Origin: PALSA-1003 sp963791945
Lineage (GTDB): Bacteria; Pseudomonadota; Gammaproteobacteria; Burkholderiales; Casimicrobiaceae
Direction of reading: 5' to 3'
DNA: 64,000 nt
NCBI GenBank assembly: GCA_963791945.1
Contig: CAWBUD010000004.1
Location: 310,001-374,000, forward strand
The notes under the pieces were generated by a model that worked only from the letters and a program-made list of their open reading frames with translations, did not search any database and was not told the DNA's origin. Within the stretch, counting starts at the first letter, position 1; every line of letters begins with the position of its first letter. Of this stretch, positions 50,799-58,838 are shown in pieces. The position numbers were made by a program, and so were the translations under genes.

Positions 50799-51882
50799 CA
50801 TGGCCTGCGCGCTTGCGTTGCTGTTCGGCGAGCGCCCACGCGACGTGCTCTCGCACCAGCGGCGACGGATCGTCGGAGCGACACTCGAGCGCGCCAACGA
50901 TCTCTTCACTGAACGCGGCGTTCCCAAGGCCCACGGCAAGATTGCGCAGCCAGCGCTCATGACCGATGCGCCGGATGGCGCTCCCGTCCAGCCGGGCGTC
51001 GAATTCTTCCGCGGTCCAGGCGAAAAGCTCGACGAGATCCGCGTCGTCGAGCCCGTTGCGCACGGCGAAGTCGCCGACGCGACTCGTCTTCGAGAATCTG
51101 TTCCACGGGCAGACAAGCTGGCAGTCGTCGCAGCCATAGACCCGATTGCCGATCAGCGGGCGCAGCGCCTCGGGGATGCTCCCCTTGAGCTCGATCGTGA
51201 GGTACGAGATGCACCGACGCGCATCCAGCTGGTAGGGGGCGACGATCGCTCCGGTCGGACAGGCATCGATGCAGGCATGGCACGTGCCGCAATGCTCGCT
51301 CGCCGGCGGGTCTACAGGCAGCTCGAGGTCGGTGTAGATCTCGCCCAGGAAGAAGAACGAGCCGCTGTCGCGGGTCAGCAGCAGCGTGTGCTTGCCGCGC
51401 CAGCCCAGGCCCGCCTTTGCCGCAAGCGCGACTTCCAGCACGGGTGCGCTATCGGTGAACACGCGGTGGCGGAATTCGCCGACGGCCTCCCCAATGCGAT
51501 CGACGAGGCGCTGCAGCTTCGCGCGAAGAACGCGATGATAGTCGCGACCGAGCGCATAGCGCGACACGTAGGCTTTGCTCGAATCGCCGAGGACGGCGAA
51601 GGCGTCGCGCGCGTCGGGAAGATAGTCGAGCCGCGCGCTGACGACCCGGATCGTCCCCGGGACGAGCGCGGCCGGGCGCGAGCGGCGTGCGCCGTGACGT
51701 GCCATATAATCCATGTCGCCGTGGCATCCGGCGGCGAGCCACGCGAGGAGCCGGAGCTCATCGTCGCGGAGATCGGTGTCGGTGATGCCGATCTCGGAAA
51801 AACCTTCCTCGCGTCCCCACGCTCGAATGTCGCGAGCGAGCCGAGCGAGATCGGATTCATGCAATGATGACGCGGGGATCAC
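50785..51882 (-). CDS. queG: Epoxyqueuosine reductase QueG
   Basis: A 365-residue cobalamin- and iron-sulfur-dependent enzyme that makes the last step to queuosine in tRNA. It has the start region EEGFSEIGITDTDLRDDELR, the active-site segment GLGWRGKHTLLLTRDSGSFF, and two 4Fe-4S motifs, CGTCHACIDACPTGA and GCDDCQLVCPWN. The C-terminal part is HEAT-like (ERWLRNLAVGLGNAAF). The start is GTG at 51882; a TTG 18 bases inside is possible and no strong ribosome site separates them. Its last residues come from a palindromic repeat. gluQ, which acts on the same tRNA modification, is about 11 kb away. Confidence 0.94.
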   Translation of the reverse strand: MIPASSLHESDLARLARDIRAWGREEGFSEIGITDTDLRDDELRLLAWLAAGCHGDMDYMARHGARRSRPAALVPGTIRVVSARLDYLPDARDAFAVLGDSSKAYVSRYALGRDYHRVLRAKLQRLVDRIGEAVGEFRHRVFTDSAPVLEVALAAKAGLGWRGKHTLLLTRDSGSFFFLGEIYTDLELPVDPPASEHCGTCHACIDACPTGAIVAPYQLDARRCISYLTIELKGSIPEALRPLIGNRVYGCDDCQLVCPWNRFSKTSRVGDFAVRNGLDDADLVELFAWTAEEFDARLDGSAIRRIGHERWLRNLAVGLGNAAFSEEIVGALECRSDDPSPLVREHVAWALAEQQRKRAGHGSPG

Positions 51883-51923
51883 TTTGAAGCGGACGCGAAG
51901 GAAGGGAGCGAATCATTATAGAA

Positions 51924-52385
51924 GTGGTGCGTCGGTATCTGCCCGATCCGGCGGCCACCGTCGCGGCGGGTGCGGCGCTCGCGCCGGGACTGGTTGGCGG
52001 GATGATCGTCGCGCTTTCCGGCGAGCTCGGTTCCGGAAAGACAACCCTGGTTCGTGGATTGCTCCGCGCGCTCGGCTGGAGCGGGCCGGTGAAGAGTCCG
52101 AGCTACGCGCTGGTTGAACATTATCAATTTTCGAGCTTATACTTTTATCACTTTGATTTTTATCGATTCGAAGGCTCGGATGAATGGGACAGCACAGGCT
52201 TCGCCGAGTACTTCCGGCCCGACGCCGTGGCGGTGATCGAGTGGCCCGAGCGCGTGAGCGGACGTTTGCGCCCCGCCGACGTGAAGGCGACGCTCGGACA
52301 CGCGGGCCCGGGAAGGACGCTCGAGCTGCGCGCTGGTACCCCCGCGGGTGAGGCATGTCTCGCGCAATTCGCCGCCACGGCGTGA
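51924..52385 (+). CDS. tsaE: tRNA threonylcarbamoyladenosine biosynthesis ATPase TsaE
   Basis: A 153-residue ATPase needed for the t6A modification of tRNA. It has Walker A LSGELGSGKTTLVRGLLRAL, the SPSYALVEHY motif and the family's YHFDFYRF block, and a late VIEWPERVSGRL. The start is GTG at 51924. The middle of the gene (about 52118-52175) has an AT-rich run of codons unlike the rest of the window; a promoter may lie there. It overlaps amiC by 31 bases, a usual tsaE-amiC arrangement. Confidence 0.93.
   Translation: MVRRYLPDPAATVAAGAALAPGLVGGMIVALSGELGSGKTTLVRGLLRALGWSGPVKSPSYALVEHYQFSSLYFYHFDFYRFEGSDEWDSTGFAEYFRPDAVAVIEWPERVSGRLRPADVKATLGHAGPGRTLELRAGTPAGEACLAQFAATA
52114..52143 (+). promoter_or_regulatory. 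Candidate promoter for amiC inside tsaE
   Basis: TTGAAC (52114-52119) and TATACT (52138-52143) are 18 bases apart and lie in an AT-rich stretch of the tsaE gene, about 210 bases before amiC. It is among the better sigma-70 matches in the window. No experimental support is visible. Confidence 0.45.
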
Positions 52386-53665
52386 GTCGCGTCCGGCTCG
52401 AGCGACGGCGCGTGTGCGCCTGGCTTCTCGCGCCCGCGCTGCAGTGCCTCGTGCCCGCCCGCTCTTACGCCGTCACGGCAACCTCCGCCAGGCTCTGGCC
52501 GGCGCAGGAATACACGCGGCTCATCGTCGAGTCGCCGTCCTCGGTCGCATACCAGCTGCTGCAGATGAAGGATCCGGAGCGGCTGGTCCTGGACCTCGAT
52601 CGGGTCGACCTCAATGCCGAGATCCTGGCGTTGCCGCTGCACGTGGACGCCAACGACCCGTACATCCAGGCCATTCGCGTGGCGCAATTCCGGCCGGGCG
52701 TCGTGCGCATCGTGCTCGACCTCAAGACACATGTGAACCCGCAGGTCTTCGCTTTGAGCCCGGTAGGCGAGTACGGCCATCGCGTCGTGCTCGATCTCTA
52801 TCCCCTGACGCCGCCGGATCCGCTCATGGCGTTGCTCGAGGAGACCGAGCGCGCCGAACGCGCGCGCGCCTCGGGCGTCGACGCCTCGCGGGCCGGGCCG
52901 GAGGCGGAGAAGCCCGGGCTGGCGGAACCGGGAAAGGCCGGAGCGCGGGATGCGAAGCGCACGATCATCGTCGCAATCGATCCCGGCCATGGGGGCGAGG
53001 ATCCGGGGGCGATCGGCCGGCGAGGAACCTACGAGAAGACTATCGCCTTGGCGATCGCGAGGAAGCTCAAGGGTTCGCTCGACGCCGAATCGGGGATACG
53101 CGCGATGCTGACGCGCGACGACGACTACTTCGTTCCGCTCGCCACCCGCGTGCAGAAGGCCCGGCGTGTGCGGGCGGATCTCTTCGTCTCGATCCATGCC
53201 GATGCGTTCACGACGCCGAGTGCCCGAGGCTCGTCGGTGTTCGCGCTCTCCGAGCACGGTGCCACCAGCGCGGCCGCGCGCTGGCTCGCGCAGCACGAAA
53301 ACGAAGCCGATCTGATCGGCGGAGTCAACCTCGATGCCCGGGATCCGCTTCTGGCTAGGACACTGCTCGATCTTTCGCAGACGGCGCAGATCAGCGACTC
53401 CTTGCGCGTGGGCCGCTCGGTCCTGGACGGTATCGGCGCCGTCAACGCCCTGCACAAGGGGACCGTCGAGCAGGCGGGCTTCGCGGTGCTGAAGGCGCCC
53501 GACATTCCGTCGATCCTCGTCGAGACGGCGTTCATTTCCAACCCCGACGAGGAGCTGAAGCTGCGCGACGAAGGCTATCAGCGAAAGCTCGCCGAGTCGA
53601 TCCGTGGCGGCATCAAACGCTACTTCGCCATGAGTCCGCCGCTGTCCCGGACCCGAATCAGTTGA
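52355..53665 (+). CDS. amiC: N-acetylmuramoyl-L-alanine amidase AmiC
   Basis: A 436-residue periplasmic amidase that splits septal peptidoglycan at cell division. It has an N-terminal basic region with paired arginines and a hydrophobic segment (RVCAWLLAPALQCLVPARSY), an AMIN domain (about 45-150) and the Amidase_3 zinc domain (about 205-425). Zinc-site motifs: IAIDPGHGGEDPGA, GTYEKTIALAIARKL, FVSIHADAFTTPSARG and SILVETAFISNPDEE. E. coli AmiC is exported by Tat; the arginines here are compatible but not a clear twin-Arg motif. It overlaps tsaE. Confidence 0.93.
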   Translation: MSRAIRRHGVSRVRLERRRVCAWLLAPALQCLVPARSYAVTATSARLWPAQEYTRLIVESPSSVAYQLLQMKDPERLVLDLDRVDLNAEILALPLHVDANDPYIQAIRVAQFRPGVVRIVLDLKTHVNPQVFALSPVGEYGHRVVLDLYPLTPPDPLMALLEETERAERARASGVDASRAGPEAEKPGLAEPGKAGARDAKRTIIVAIDPGHGGEDPGAIGRRGTYEKTIALAIARKLKGSLDAESGIRAMLTRDDDYFVPLATRVQKARRVRADLFVSIHADAFTTPSARGSSVFALSEHGATSAAARWLAQHENEADLIGGVNLDARDPLLARTLLDLSQTAQISDSLRVGRSVLDGIGAVNALHKGTVEQAGFAVLKAPDIPSILVETAFISNPDEELKLRDEGYQRKLAESIRGGIKRYFAMSPPLSRTRIS

Positions 53666-53684
53666 CGCGCGGCGAACTTCGGCG

Positions 53685-54185
53685 ATGGCGCGTTTCTTTA
53701 TCGGTTTTCTGATCCTGCAGGCGCTTCTCTTCGGCGCCGAGCTGACGCCTTGGGCGCAGCACTGGTTCGTCGCGCCCTGGACGAACACGCTCGCTGCGAT
53801 CAGCGCAGACATCGTGAAGCTGTTCGATTCTCAGGTGCTCGCGGAGGGCAAGGTCCTGCAGAGCTTGCGCAACGGTTTCGCCGTGTCGATCGAGGCGGGT
53901 TGCAACGGCGTCGAAGCGACCATCGTTCTGGTCGCGGCGATGCTCGCCTTTCCCGCGACCTGGCAGCGGAAGATCGTCGGCCTGGCGTTGGGCATCGTCG
54001 CCGTCCAGGGCCTGAACGTGGTCCGGGTGATCAGTCTGTTCTACCTGGGGCAATGGAGCGCGCAGGCGTTCGAATTCGCGCACCAGTACGTCTGGCAGGC
54101 GCTCATCATGCTGGACGTGCTCGTCATCTGGCTGCTCTGGGTGCGCACCCTGCCGCGCGCCGCACCATCTCCCGTACCTGCCTGA
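53685..54185 (+). CDS. xrtH: Exosortase H (XrtH)
   Basis: A 166-residue polytopic membrane protein of the exosortase family, the small H type. The three catalytic residues fit the family: cysteine in SIEAGCNGVEATIVLVAAML, arginine in GLNVVRVISLFYLGQW and histidine in FAFQ-like FEFAHQYVWQALIMLDVLV. Exosortases cut and attach proteins bearing C-terminal sorting tails. Family length is about 160-180. The next gene encodes its usual partner. No protein in this window shows the expected sorting tail, so substrates are elsewhere. Confidence 0.88.
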   Translation: MARFFIGFLILQALLFGAELTPWAQHWFVAPWTNTLAAISADIVKLFDSQVLAEGKVLQSLRNGFAVSIEAGCNGVEATIVLVAAMLAFPATWQRKIVGLALGIVAVQGLNVVRVISLFYLGQWSAQAFEFAHQYVWQALIMLDVLVIWLLWVRTLPRAAPSPVPA

Positions 54186-54189
54186 CGCG

Positions 54190-54807
54190 GTGGTCAGCGC
54201 TGCGCGCGACAGCTCGCTCGGGCCGTTCGTGCTCCGCGTCGCGGCGTGGCTCGCGCCGGCCTTCGTCGTCTGGTACGCGGCCGCAACGATCCTCGTCTGG
54301 CCGATCGCGCTGCTGACCGATGCGGTGACGCGACTGGCGTTCAGCGACATCGTGCGCGGCGTCGAGCAGCAGGGGCATCTCATCACCATCGTGTCGGCCC
54401 TGAAGGCGACGGCCGCGACGACGGAGAACCCCGGCGCAAGCGTCGTCTCGGTCGAGATCAACAGCCTTCTGTACAGCTTCGGCTTTCCGATGCTTGCTGC
54501 GCTGACGCTCGCCGCCCGCCAACCGCGTGCGCTGCGCACGCTCCTCGCGGGCTACGTCGTGCTCGCCCCCTTCGTAACCTGGGGCATCGTCGCCGAGTTC
54601 CTCAAGCACGTGGCGTTCGACACGCCGGCGTCGGTCGCGGCACAGGCCGGCTTTGGCCCGGTGCAACGCGAGATGATCGCCTTCGCCTATCAGTTCGGCG
54701 TGCTGATTCTGCCCACGGTCGCGCCGGCAGTGTTCTGGGTGCTCACGCACCGCCGCTTCCTGGAAGGATTCGCGGTTGCCCGGCGCGCGGGCGGGCGCTC
54801 TCAATAG
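54190..54807 (+). CDS. Exosortase H-associated membrane protein
   Basis: A 205-residue integral membrane protein with about four hydrophobic segments (VLRVAAWLAPAFVVWYAAAT, SFGFPMLAALTLAARQ, AGYVVLAPFVTWGIVAEFL, FGVLILPTVAPAVFWVLTH). It starts at a GTG 4 bases after the xrtH stop, so the two are co-translated. Its size and place match the protein family regularly found next to exosortase H. Its exact task is unknown. It runs convergently into the ACT gene with 7 bases of overlap. Confidence 0.8.
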   Translation: MVSAARDSSLGPFVLRVAAWLAPAFVVWYAAATILVWPIALLTDAVTRLAFSDIVRGVEQQGHLITIVSALKATAATTENPGASVVSVEINSLLYSFGFPMLAALTLAARQPRALRTLLAGYVVLAPFVTWGIVAEFLKHVAFDTPASVAAQAGFGPVQREMIAFAYQFGVLILPTVAPAVFWVLTHRRFLEGFAVARRAGGRSQ

Positions 54808-55196
54808 CCCGCGCTTCCCACGCTGTGGCCGGCCCGCTCCAGTGCCTCGATCGCCGCGGCGCGCTGCGCTGCAGGGATGAGGACGTAGTCGGTGTCGTAA
54901 GTCGCCAGTGCGAATACCGATACCCGCGCGGCCGCCAGCGGCGTGGTGACGCTTGCCAGGATGCCGGTCTGGTCGAGCGGGACTGGACCGGCGAAGCGCA
55001 GCGCTCTCCAGCCACGGCTCGCTACGATCCCTTCCGGCACGCAACGCTCGGGGCAGACGATCGAAAATTCGTCGGCCGTGCGAGTCATCGACCACCACGG
55101 TGCCGATGTCGCCCATGCGGGGAGCGGGGCTTCCGGCTCGAGGCGACAGATCGCGATCGAGTCGGGGAGCAGCGTGAGGGAAAGACGCTTGGCCAT
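54801..55196 (-). CDS. ACT-domain protein
   Basis: A 131-residue protein made of ACT-type ligand-binding folds. The C-terminal half shows GPVPLDQTGILASVTTPLAA and VSVFALATYDTDYVLIPAAQ, close to the small ACT proteins of the CASTOR-like group. It likely binds an amino acid. The start ATG at 55196 shares a base with the stop of the acyl-CoA synthetase gene (TGATG), so the two are coupled. Confidence 0.85.
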   Translation of the reverse strand: MAKRLSLTLLPDSIAICRLEPEAPLPAWATSAPWWSMTRTADEFSIVCPERCVPEGIVASRGWRALRFAGPVPLDQTGILASVTTPLAAARVSVFALATYDTDYVLIPAAQRAAAIEALERAGHSVGSAGY

Positions 55197-56854
55197 CAGC
55201 GCCCGGCGGGTCCGAGCTTGCGTTGGCGCTCGCGCTCGCGCAGCACGCGCCGCTGCACCTTGCCCGTGGTCGTCATCGGCAGCGCGTCGATGAATTCGAT
55301 CTCCTTCGGATACTCGTAGGGCGCGAGAAATTTGCGCACATGGTGCTGGATGTCCGCCTCGAGCGCCTTCGCGGCGGTATGGCCGGCTGCAAGGACAATG
55401 AATGCCTTGACGACGTTGCCCCGGGTTTCGTCGGGACTCGGAACCACGGCCGCGTTGGCTACAGCGGGGTGCTTGACCAGGCAATTCTCGATCTCGGTCG
55501 GACCGATGCGATAACCCGCAGCCTTGAACATGTCGTCGGCCCGGCCCTGGTACCACAGATAGCCGTCGTCGTCGCGCGTGGCGAGATCGCCGGTGCGGCA
55601 CCAGTCGCCAGTGAACTTTTTCGCGGTAGCTTCCGGATTCTTGAAGTATTCGAGAAAGAACACCGGATCGGGTGTACCGTCCGATCCCCGTCTGTGCATG
55701 GCGACCTCCCCCAGTTCTCCGGTCGATGTCTCGTTGCCCGCATCATCGATCACGGCGATGCGGTGCCCCGGGTACGGGCGTCCCATCGAGCCGGGCTTTG
55801 CCGGCCAGAGGGTATGCGAATTGCCCACAATGTAGTTCATCTCGGTCTGGCCGAACATCTCGTTGATGGTCACGCCGAGCGCTTCCTGCGCCCACGCGAA
55901 GACCGTGGTGCCCACGGCTTCCCCGGCGCTCATGATGCTGCGCAGGGACAGAACGAAGCGTGCCCGTGGCTGCGGCACCGCTTTCATCATCATCTTCAAC
56001 GCGGTGGGAAAGAGGAAGGTGTTGCGGATGCCATACTTCGCCATCAGCGCGAGCGCCCGCTCAGGATCGAAGCGGCCGCGAAAGCCGAGGATCGGACGGC
56101 CGAAGTAGAGCGTGGGCAGCAATGCGTCCATCAGTCCGCCGGTCCACGCCCAGTCGGCCGGCGACCAGAAAACGTCGTCGTCCTGAGGGAACACATTGTG
56201 CGAATAAACGAAACCCGGCAGGTTGCCGAGAAGGCATTGGTGCGGCATCAGCGCGCCCTTGGGGGGTCCGGTCGTGCCGCTGGTGTAGACCAGAACCGCG
56301 GGATCGGCCGCCCGGGTCGCGACGGCCGCGAACTCGTCTGAGGATCTCGCGAGCAAGGACTCCCAGTCTTCCGTCCACGATTCGCATGCCCCGGCGACGC
56401 CGATCACGTGTGCCAGGTCGGGCAGCGCCGGCCGTATCGCCGCCAGGTTGGGCAGCGATCCCGGATCGCACAGCACGGCTTTCGCCTCGGAGTTCTGCAG
56501 GCGGTACTTGAGCGCATCGGAGCCGAACAGGAACGACAGCGGCACGGTGACCGCGCCCAGCTGGTAGCAGCCGACATGCGCGATCGCCGTTTCCGGACGC
56601 TGCGGCAGCACGATCGCGACCTTGTCGCCGCGCCCGATGCCGCGCGCCGCGAGAGCGTTCGACAGGCGGTTCGCCTGCCGCTGCAGGTCGAGAAACGTGT
56701 AACGCGCCGTCGGCCCTTTCTCGTCTTCCCACAGCAGGGCGAGCCGCGTCGGATCGGACGCGTAGCGGCGGCACACGGCATGCCCGATGTTGAAGTCCGC
56801 GGGCACGCTCCAGCGATGCGCGGCGCAGAGGTCGCGGTACCGGTCGGCCGTCAT
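55196..56854 (-). CDS. Acyl-CoA synthetase (AMP-forming), acetyl-/medium-chain type
   Basis: A 552-residue ANL-family ligase that activates a carboxylic acid with ATP and CoA. It has the AMP-binding motif VLVYTSGTTGPPKGALMPHQ, SPADWAWTGGLMDALLPTLY (typical of the acetyl/medium-chain group), INEMFGQTEMNYIVGNSHTL, the hinge DDDGYLWYQGRADDMFKAAG and the catalytic lysine in MTTTGKVQRRVLRER. The ATG at 56854 (MTADRYRDLCAAHRWSVP) is just after the stop of the upstream gene; a longer frame is less likely. Acid specificity cannot be read. Confidence 0.92.
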   Translation of the reverse strand: MTADRYRDLCAAHRWSVPADFNIGHAVCRRYASDPTRLALLWEDEKGPTARYTFLDLQRQANRLSNALAARGIGRGDKVAIVLPQRPETAIAHVGCYQLGAVTVPLSFLFGSDALKYRLQNSEAKAVLCDPGSLPNLAAIRPALPDLAHVIGVAGACESWTEDWESLLARSSDEFAAVATRAADPAVLVYTSGTTGPPKGALMPHQCLLGNLPGFVYSHNVFPQDDDVFWSPADWAWTGGLMDALLPTLYFGRPILGFRGRFDPERALALMAKYGIRNTFLFPTALKMMMKAVPQPRARFVLSLRSIMSAGEAVGTTVFAWAQEALGVTINEMFGQTEMNYIVGNSHTLWPAKPGSMGRPYPGHRIAVIDDAGNETSTGELGEVAMHRRGSDGTPDPVFFLEYFKNPEATAKKFTGDWCRTGDLATRDDDGYLWYQGRADDMFKAAGYRIGPTEIENCLVKHPAVANAAVVPSPDETRGNVVKAFIVLAAGHTAAKALEADIQHHVRKFLAPYEYPKEIEFIDALPMTTTGKVQRRVLRERERQRKLGPAGR

Positions 56855-56862
56855 TCCGCGAG

Positions 56863-58581
56863 CTACTCCGGCGAGTGCTGCGGCGATGCGCTGGCTGACG
56901 CCTGGGTTGCGGGCGGGAGCGGTTCGACCGTTGCCCAAACCCAATCGGCGTGCTGCTCCAGCAGCCGACCGAAGGCGATGCGCTGCGACGCTCGACCGAC
57001 ATTCATTTGCAGGCGCTTGCCCGGCGCGTAGTCGCCCGGCGGCACGACCAGCGTCTGCACGGGAGGCTCAGCGTCGCGTTTCTTGAGCGAGAGAAACAAA
57101 CCGCTGAATCGCCGGCTGGAGACCGTCGGCGCCTCGCCGTCGACCGAGTAGTCGGGTTCACCGCGCTTGATCTCGGACAGCTCGACGCCGATCAGATTGT
57201 TGGCGATGACCTGCAGACCGATCTCGGCGCGCTCGGTCGTGAGCCGTTTCATGCGCCGCACGATGCCGACGGTCCAGCGGCCATCGGTCTCCGACTTGGC
57301 TCGGATCGCGGCGATCGTGCCCAGCGTGACCACGTTGATCATGCTCATCGGCGCGACCAGGCGGAAACCGGTCTGCGAAATGTCGCGGACTTCCCACGAT
57401 CCGCCCGGCGCGGCATAGCTCGCCAGCCGACGCTGCGTCATCTCGGTTACCCGCGCGGCTTCCCCGCGCATGCGGCCGAACGTTGCGATTTCGACGGTAT
57501 CGCCGAACGTGCTCGGTCCCCGCTTGCGCTCCACGATCGATGCCGTCATGTCCTCGTCGCGGAGAAAGCCCGAGATCTTCGAGAAACCGATGATCGCGTC
57601 GACGCTGCCGTCGGCGGTCGCCCGCTCGCCGCGGCGCGCGAAAGGCTTGAACTCCGGGTCGACCTGCGAGGCGAGCTTCGACAGCAGGTTGAGCTGGTCG
57701 GCCCTGCGGGGCGTGCGATCGGACAGCGGATTGCTGCGGACCTTCTGGTCGAGCATCACAACGTTCTGCATCAGCATCGCGTGCAGCGGCCTCGTGTCGA
57801 GGAAGAGCACGCGCCCTTCGAGCGGCTGCGCGGAGCGCCGCCTGAGGCCGGTTCGCGCGCTCAAATCGACGTAGAACGTCGTCGCGGTTGAGGCTTCGAT
57901 ATTGAGTCGCAGAGGCGCGCACCATTCCGGGAGCTGCTCTGCCACCCACTCAAGGTGTCGCGGCGTCAGATTGCCGGAATTCATCAATTGCAGCACGAGC
58001 ACGCGCAGATATTCGTGCTCGATCGTCGTCACGCCGCCCTCGGGCAGAACCGCGAGCGGCTGCCGATCGATCTGCGCCGAACACGCCATCTGGAACAGCG
58101 CATGCAGATCGGTCCACTTCGCGGGTATCCATTGCTCGTAGCGGAACAGACGGATTTTCGCGTCGAGGCCCTGGTGGATGATCTGCCGCGCGATGAGCTG
58201 CGGCAGCAGCGACTGCCACTTGTTGCTTTGCGCATGCGCGCTCACCTCGCGGGCGAACGCCTGATAGCAGAGCAGGAATCCCTGGGTCAGGTCGAACAGC
58301 GCCTGCCAGAGCTGGTTCTCGATTTTGGTCGAGCGACTGCCATGCTCCAGATATTGGCTCGTGAGGCTCTTGCGCAGCGGCTCGGTGTGCAGATCGACCT
58401 GGAACACGGCCTCGAGGCCGTCCGGCGTCCGCCGCGCGTCGCGCACGGTCGCCTTGCCCAGCTCGGCCAGCACGCCCGCGTGCAGCGCCAGTGGGTCGTT
58501 GGCCGGAAAGCCGGCGAGCCAGCGCTCGACGCTCTTGGCGTCGGAAAGGGGGTCCTTGGTCGTCTTGCCGAATCCGAACAT
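56863..58581 (-). CDS. Large protein with a PilZ-like C-terminal region
   Basis: A 572-residue soluble protein. The N-terminal part is helical (FGFGKTTKDPLSDAKSVERW, LTQGFLLCYQAFAREVSAHA). A C-terminal stretch, GSWEVRDISQTGFRLVAPMS, carries the D-x-S-x-x-G pattern of PilZ domains; the preceding arginine motif is weak, so cyclic-di-GMP binding is uncertain. I know similar proteins as conserved in betaproteobacteria without assigned function. The start is uncertain: ATG at 58581 (MFGFGKTTKDP) or one 51 bases upstream; neither has a strong ribosome site. It is divergent from the MerR gene and just upstream of the acyl-CoA synthetase gene. Confidence 0.7.
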   Translation of the reverse strand: MFGFGKTTKDPLSDAKSVERWLAGFPANDPLALHAGVLAELGKATVRDARRTPDGLEAVFQVDLHTEPLRKSLTSQYLEHGSRSTKIENQLWQALFDLTQGFLLCYQAFAREVSAHAQSNKWQSLLPQLIARQIIHQGLDAKIRLFRYEQWIPAKWTDLHALFQMACSAQIDRQPLAVLPEGGVTTIEHEYLRVLVLQLMNSGNLTPRHLEWVAEQLPEWCAPLRLNIEASTATTFYVDLSARTGLRRRSAQPLEGRVLFLDTRPLHAMLMQNVVMLDQKVRSNPLSDRTPRRADQLNLLSKLASQVDPEFKPFARRGERATADGSVDAIIGFSKISGFLRDEDMTASIVERKRGPSTFGDTVEIATFGRMRGEAARVTEMTQRRLASYAAPGGSWEVRDISQTGFRLVAPMSMINVVTLGTIAAIRAKSETDGRWTVGIVRRMKRLTTERAEIGLQVIANNLIGVELSEIKRGEPDYSVDGEAPTVSSRRFSGLFLSLKKRDAEPPVQTLVVPPGDYAPGKRLQMNVGRASQRIAFGRLLEQHADWVWATVEPLPPATQASASASPQHSPE

Positions 58582-58808
58582 CTGGGCTGGAGGGTCGAGC
58601 CGGCACGTTGCTTGCACAGCACCCATCGTCATCTGCAGAAAGACGGGGTACAGACGGGCAATCGCGCCGGAAGTCCTTGTTCCGAAAGCCGGATGATGGG
58701 CCAAACCTCCCGTCGGGGCAATAAGGACGAGGGAACGGGCGAGGTGACTGACGCGCGGCGGCGAGATTTGCCGCAAATGAGGCAGGCTGAAACGGACAAC
58801 CGAATTCT

Positions 58809-58814
58809 CTATAC
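58809..58814 (+). promoter_or_regulatory. Candidate -10 box (TATACT) of the MerR-type gene
   Basis: TATACT lies 25 bases before the ATG at 58839; the -35 is weak. Transcription would begin near 58821, which rules out an in-frame TTG at 58815 as the start codon. Confidence 0.45.
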
Positions 58815-58838
58815 TTGTGGCACACAGAAGGGAAGGGA

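Noticed and set aside
58815..58838. TTG start for the MerR-type gene
   Set aside because: It lies at the likely -10 box and upstream of the expected transcription start.
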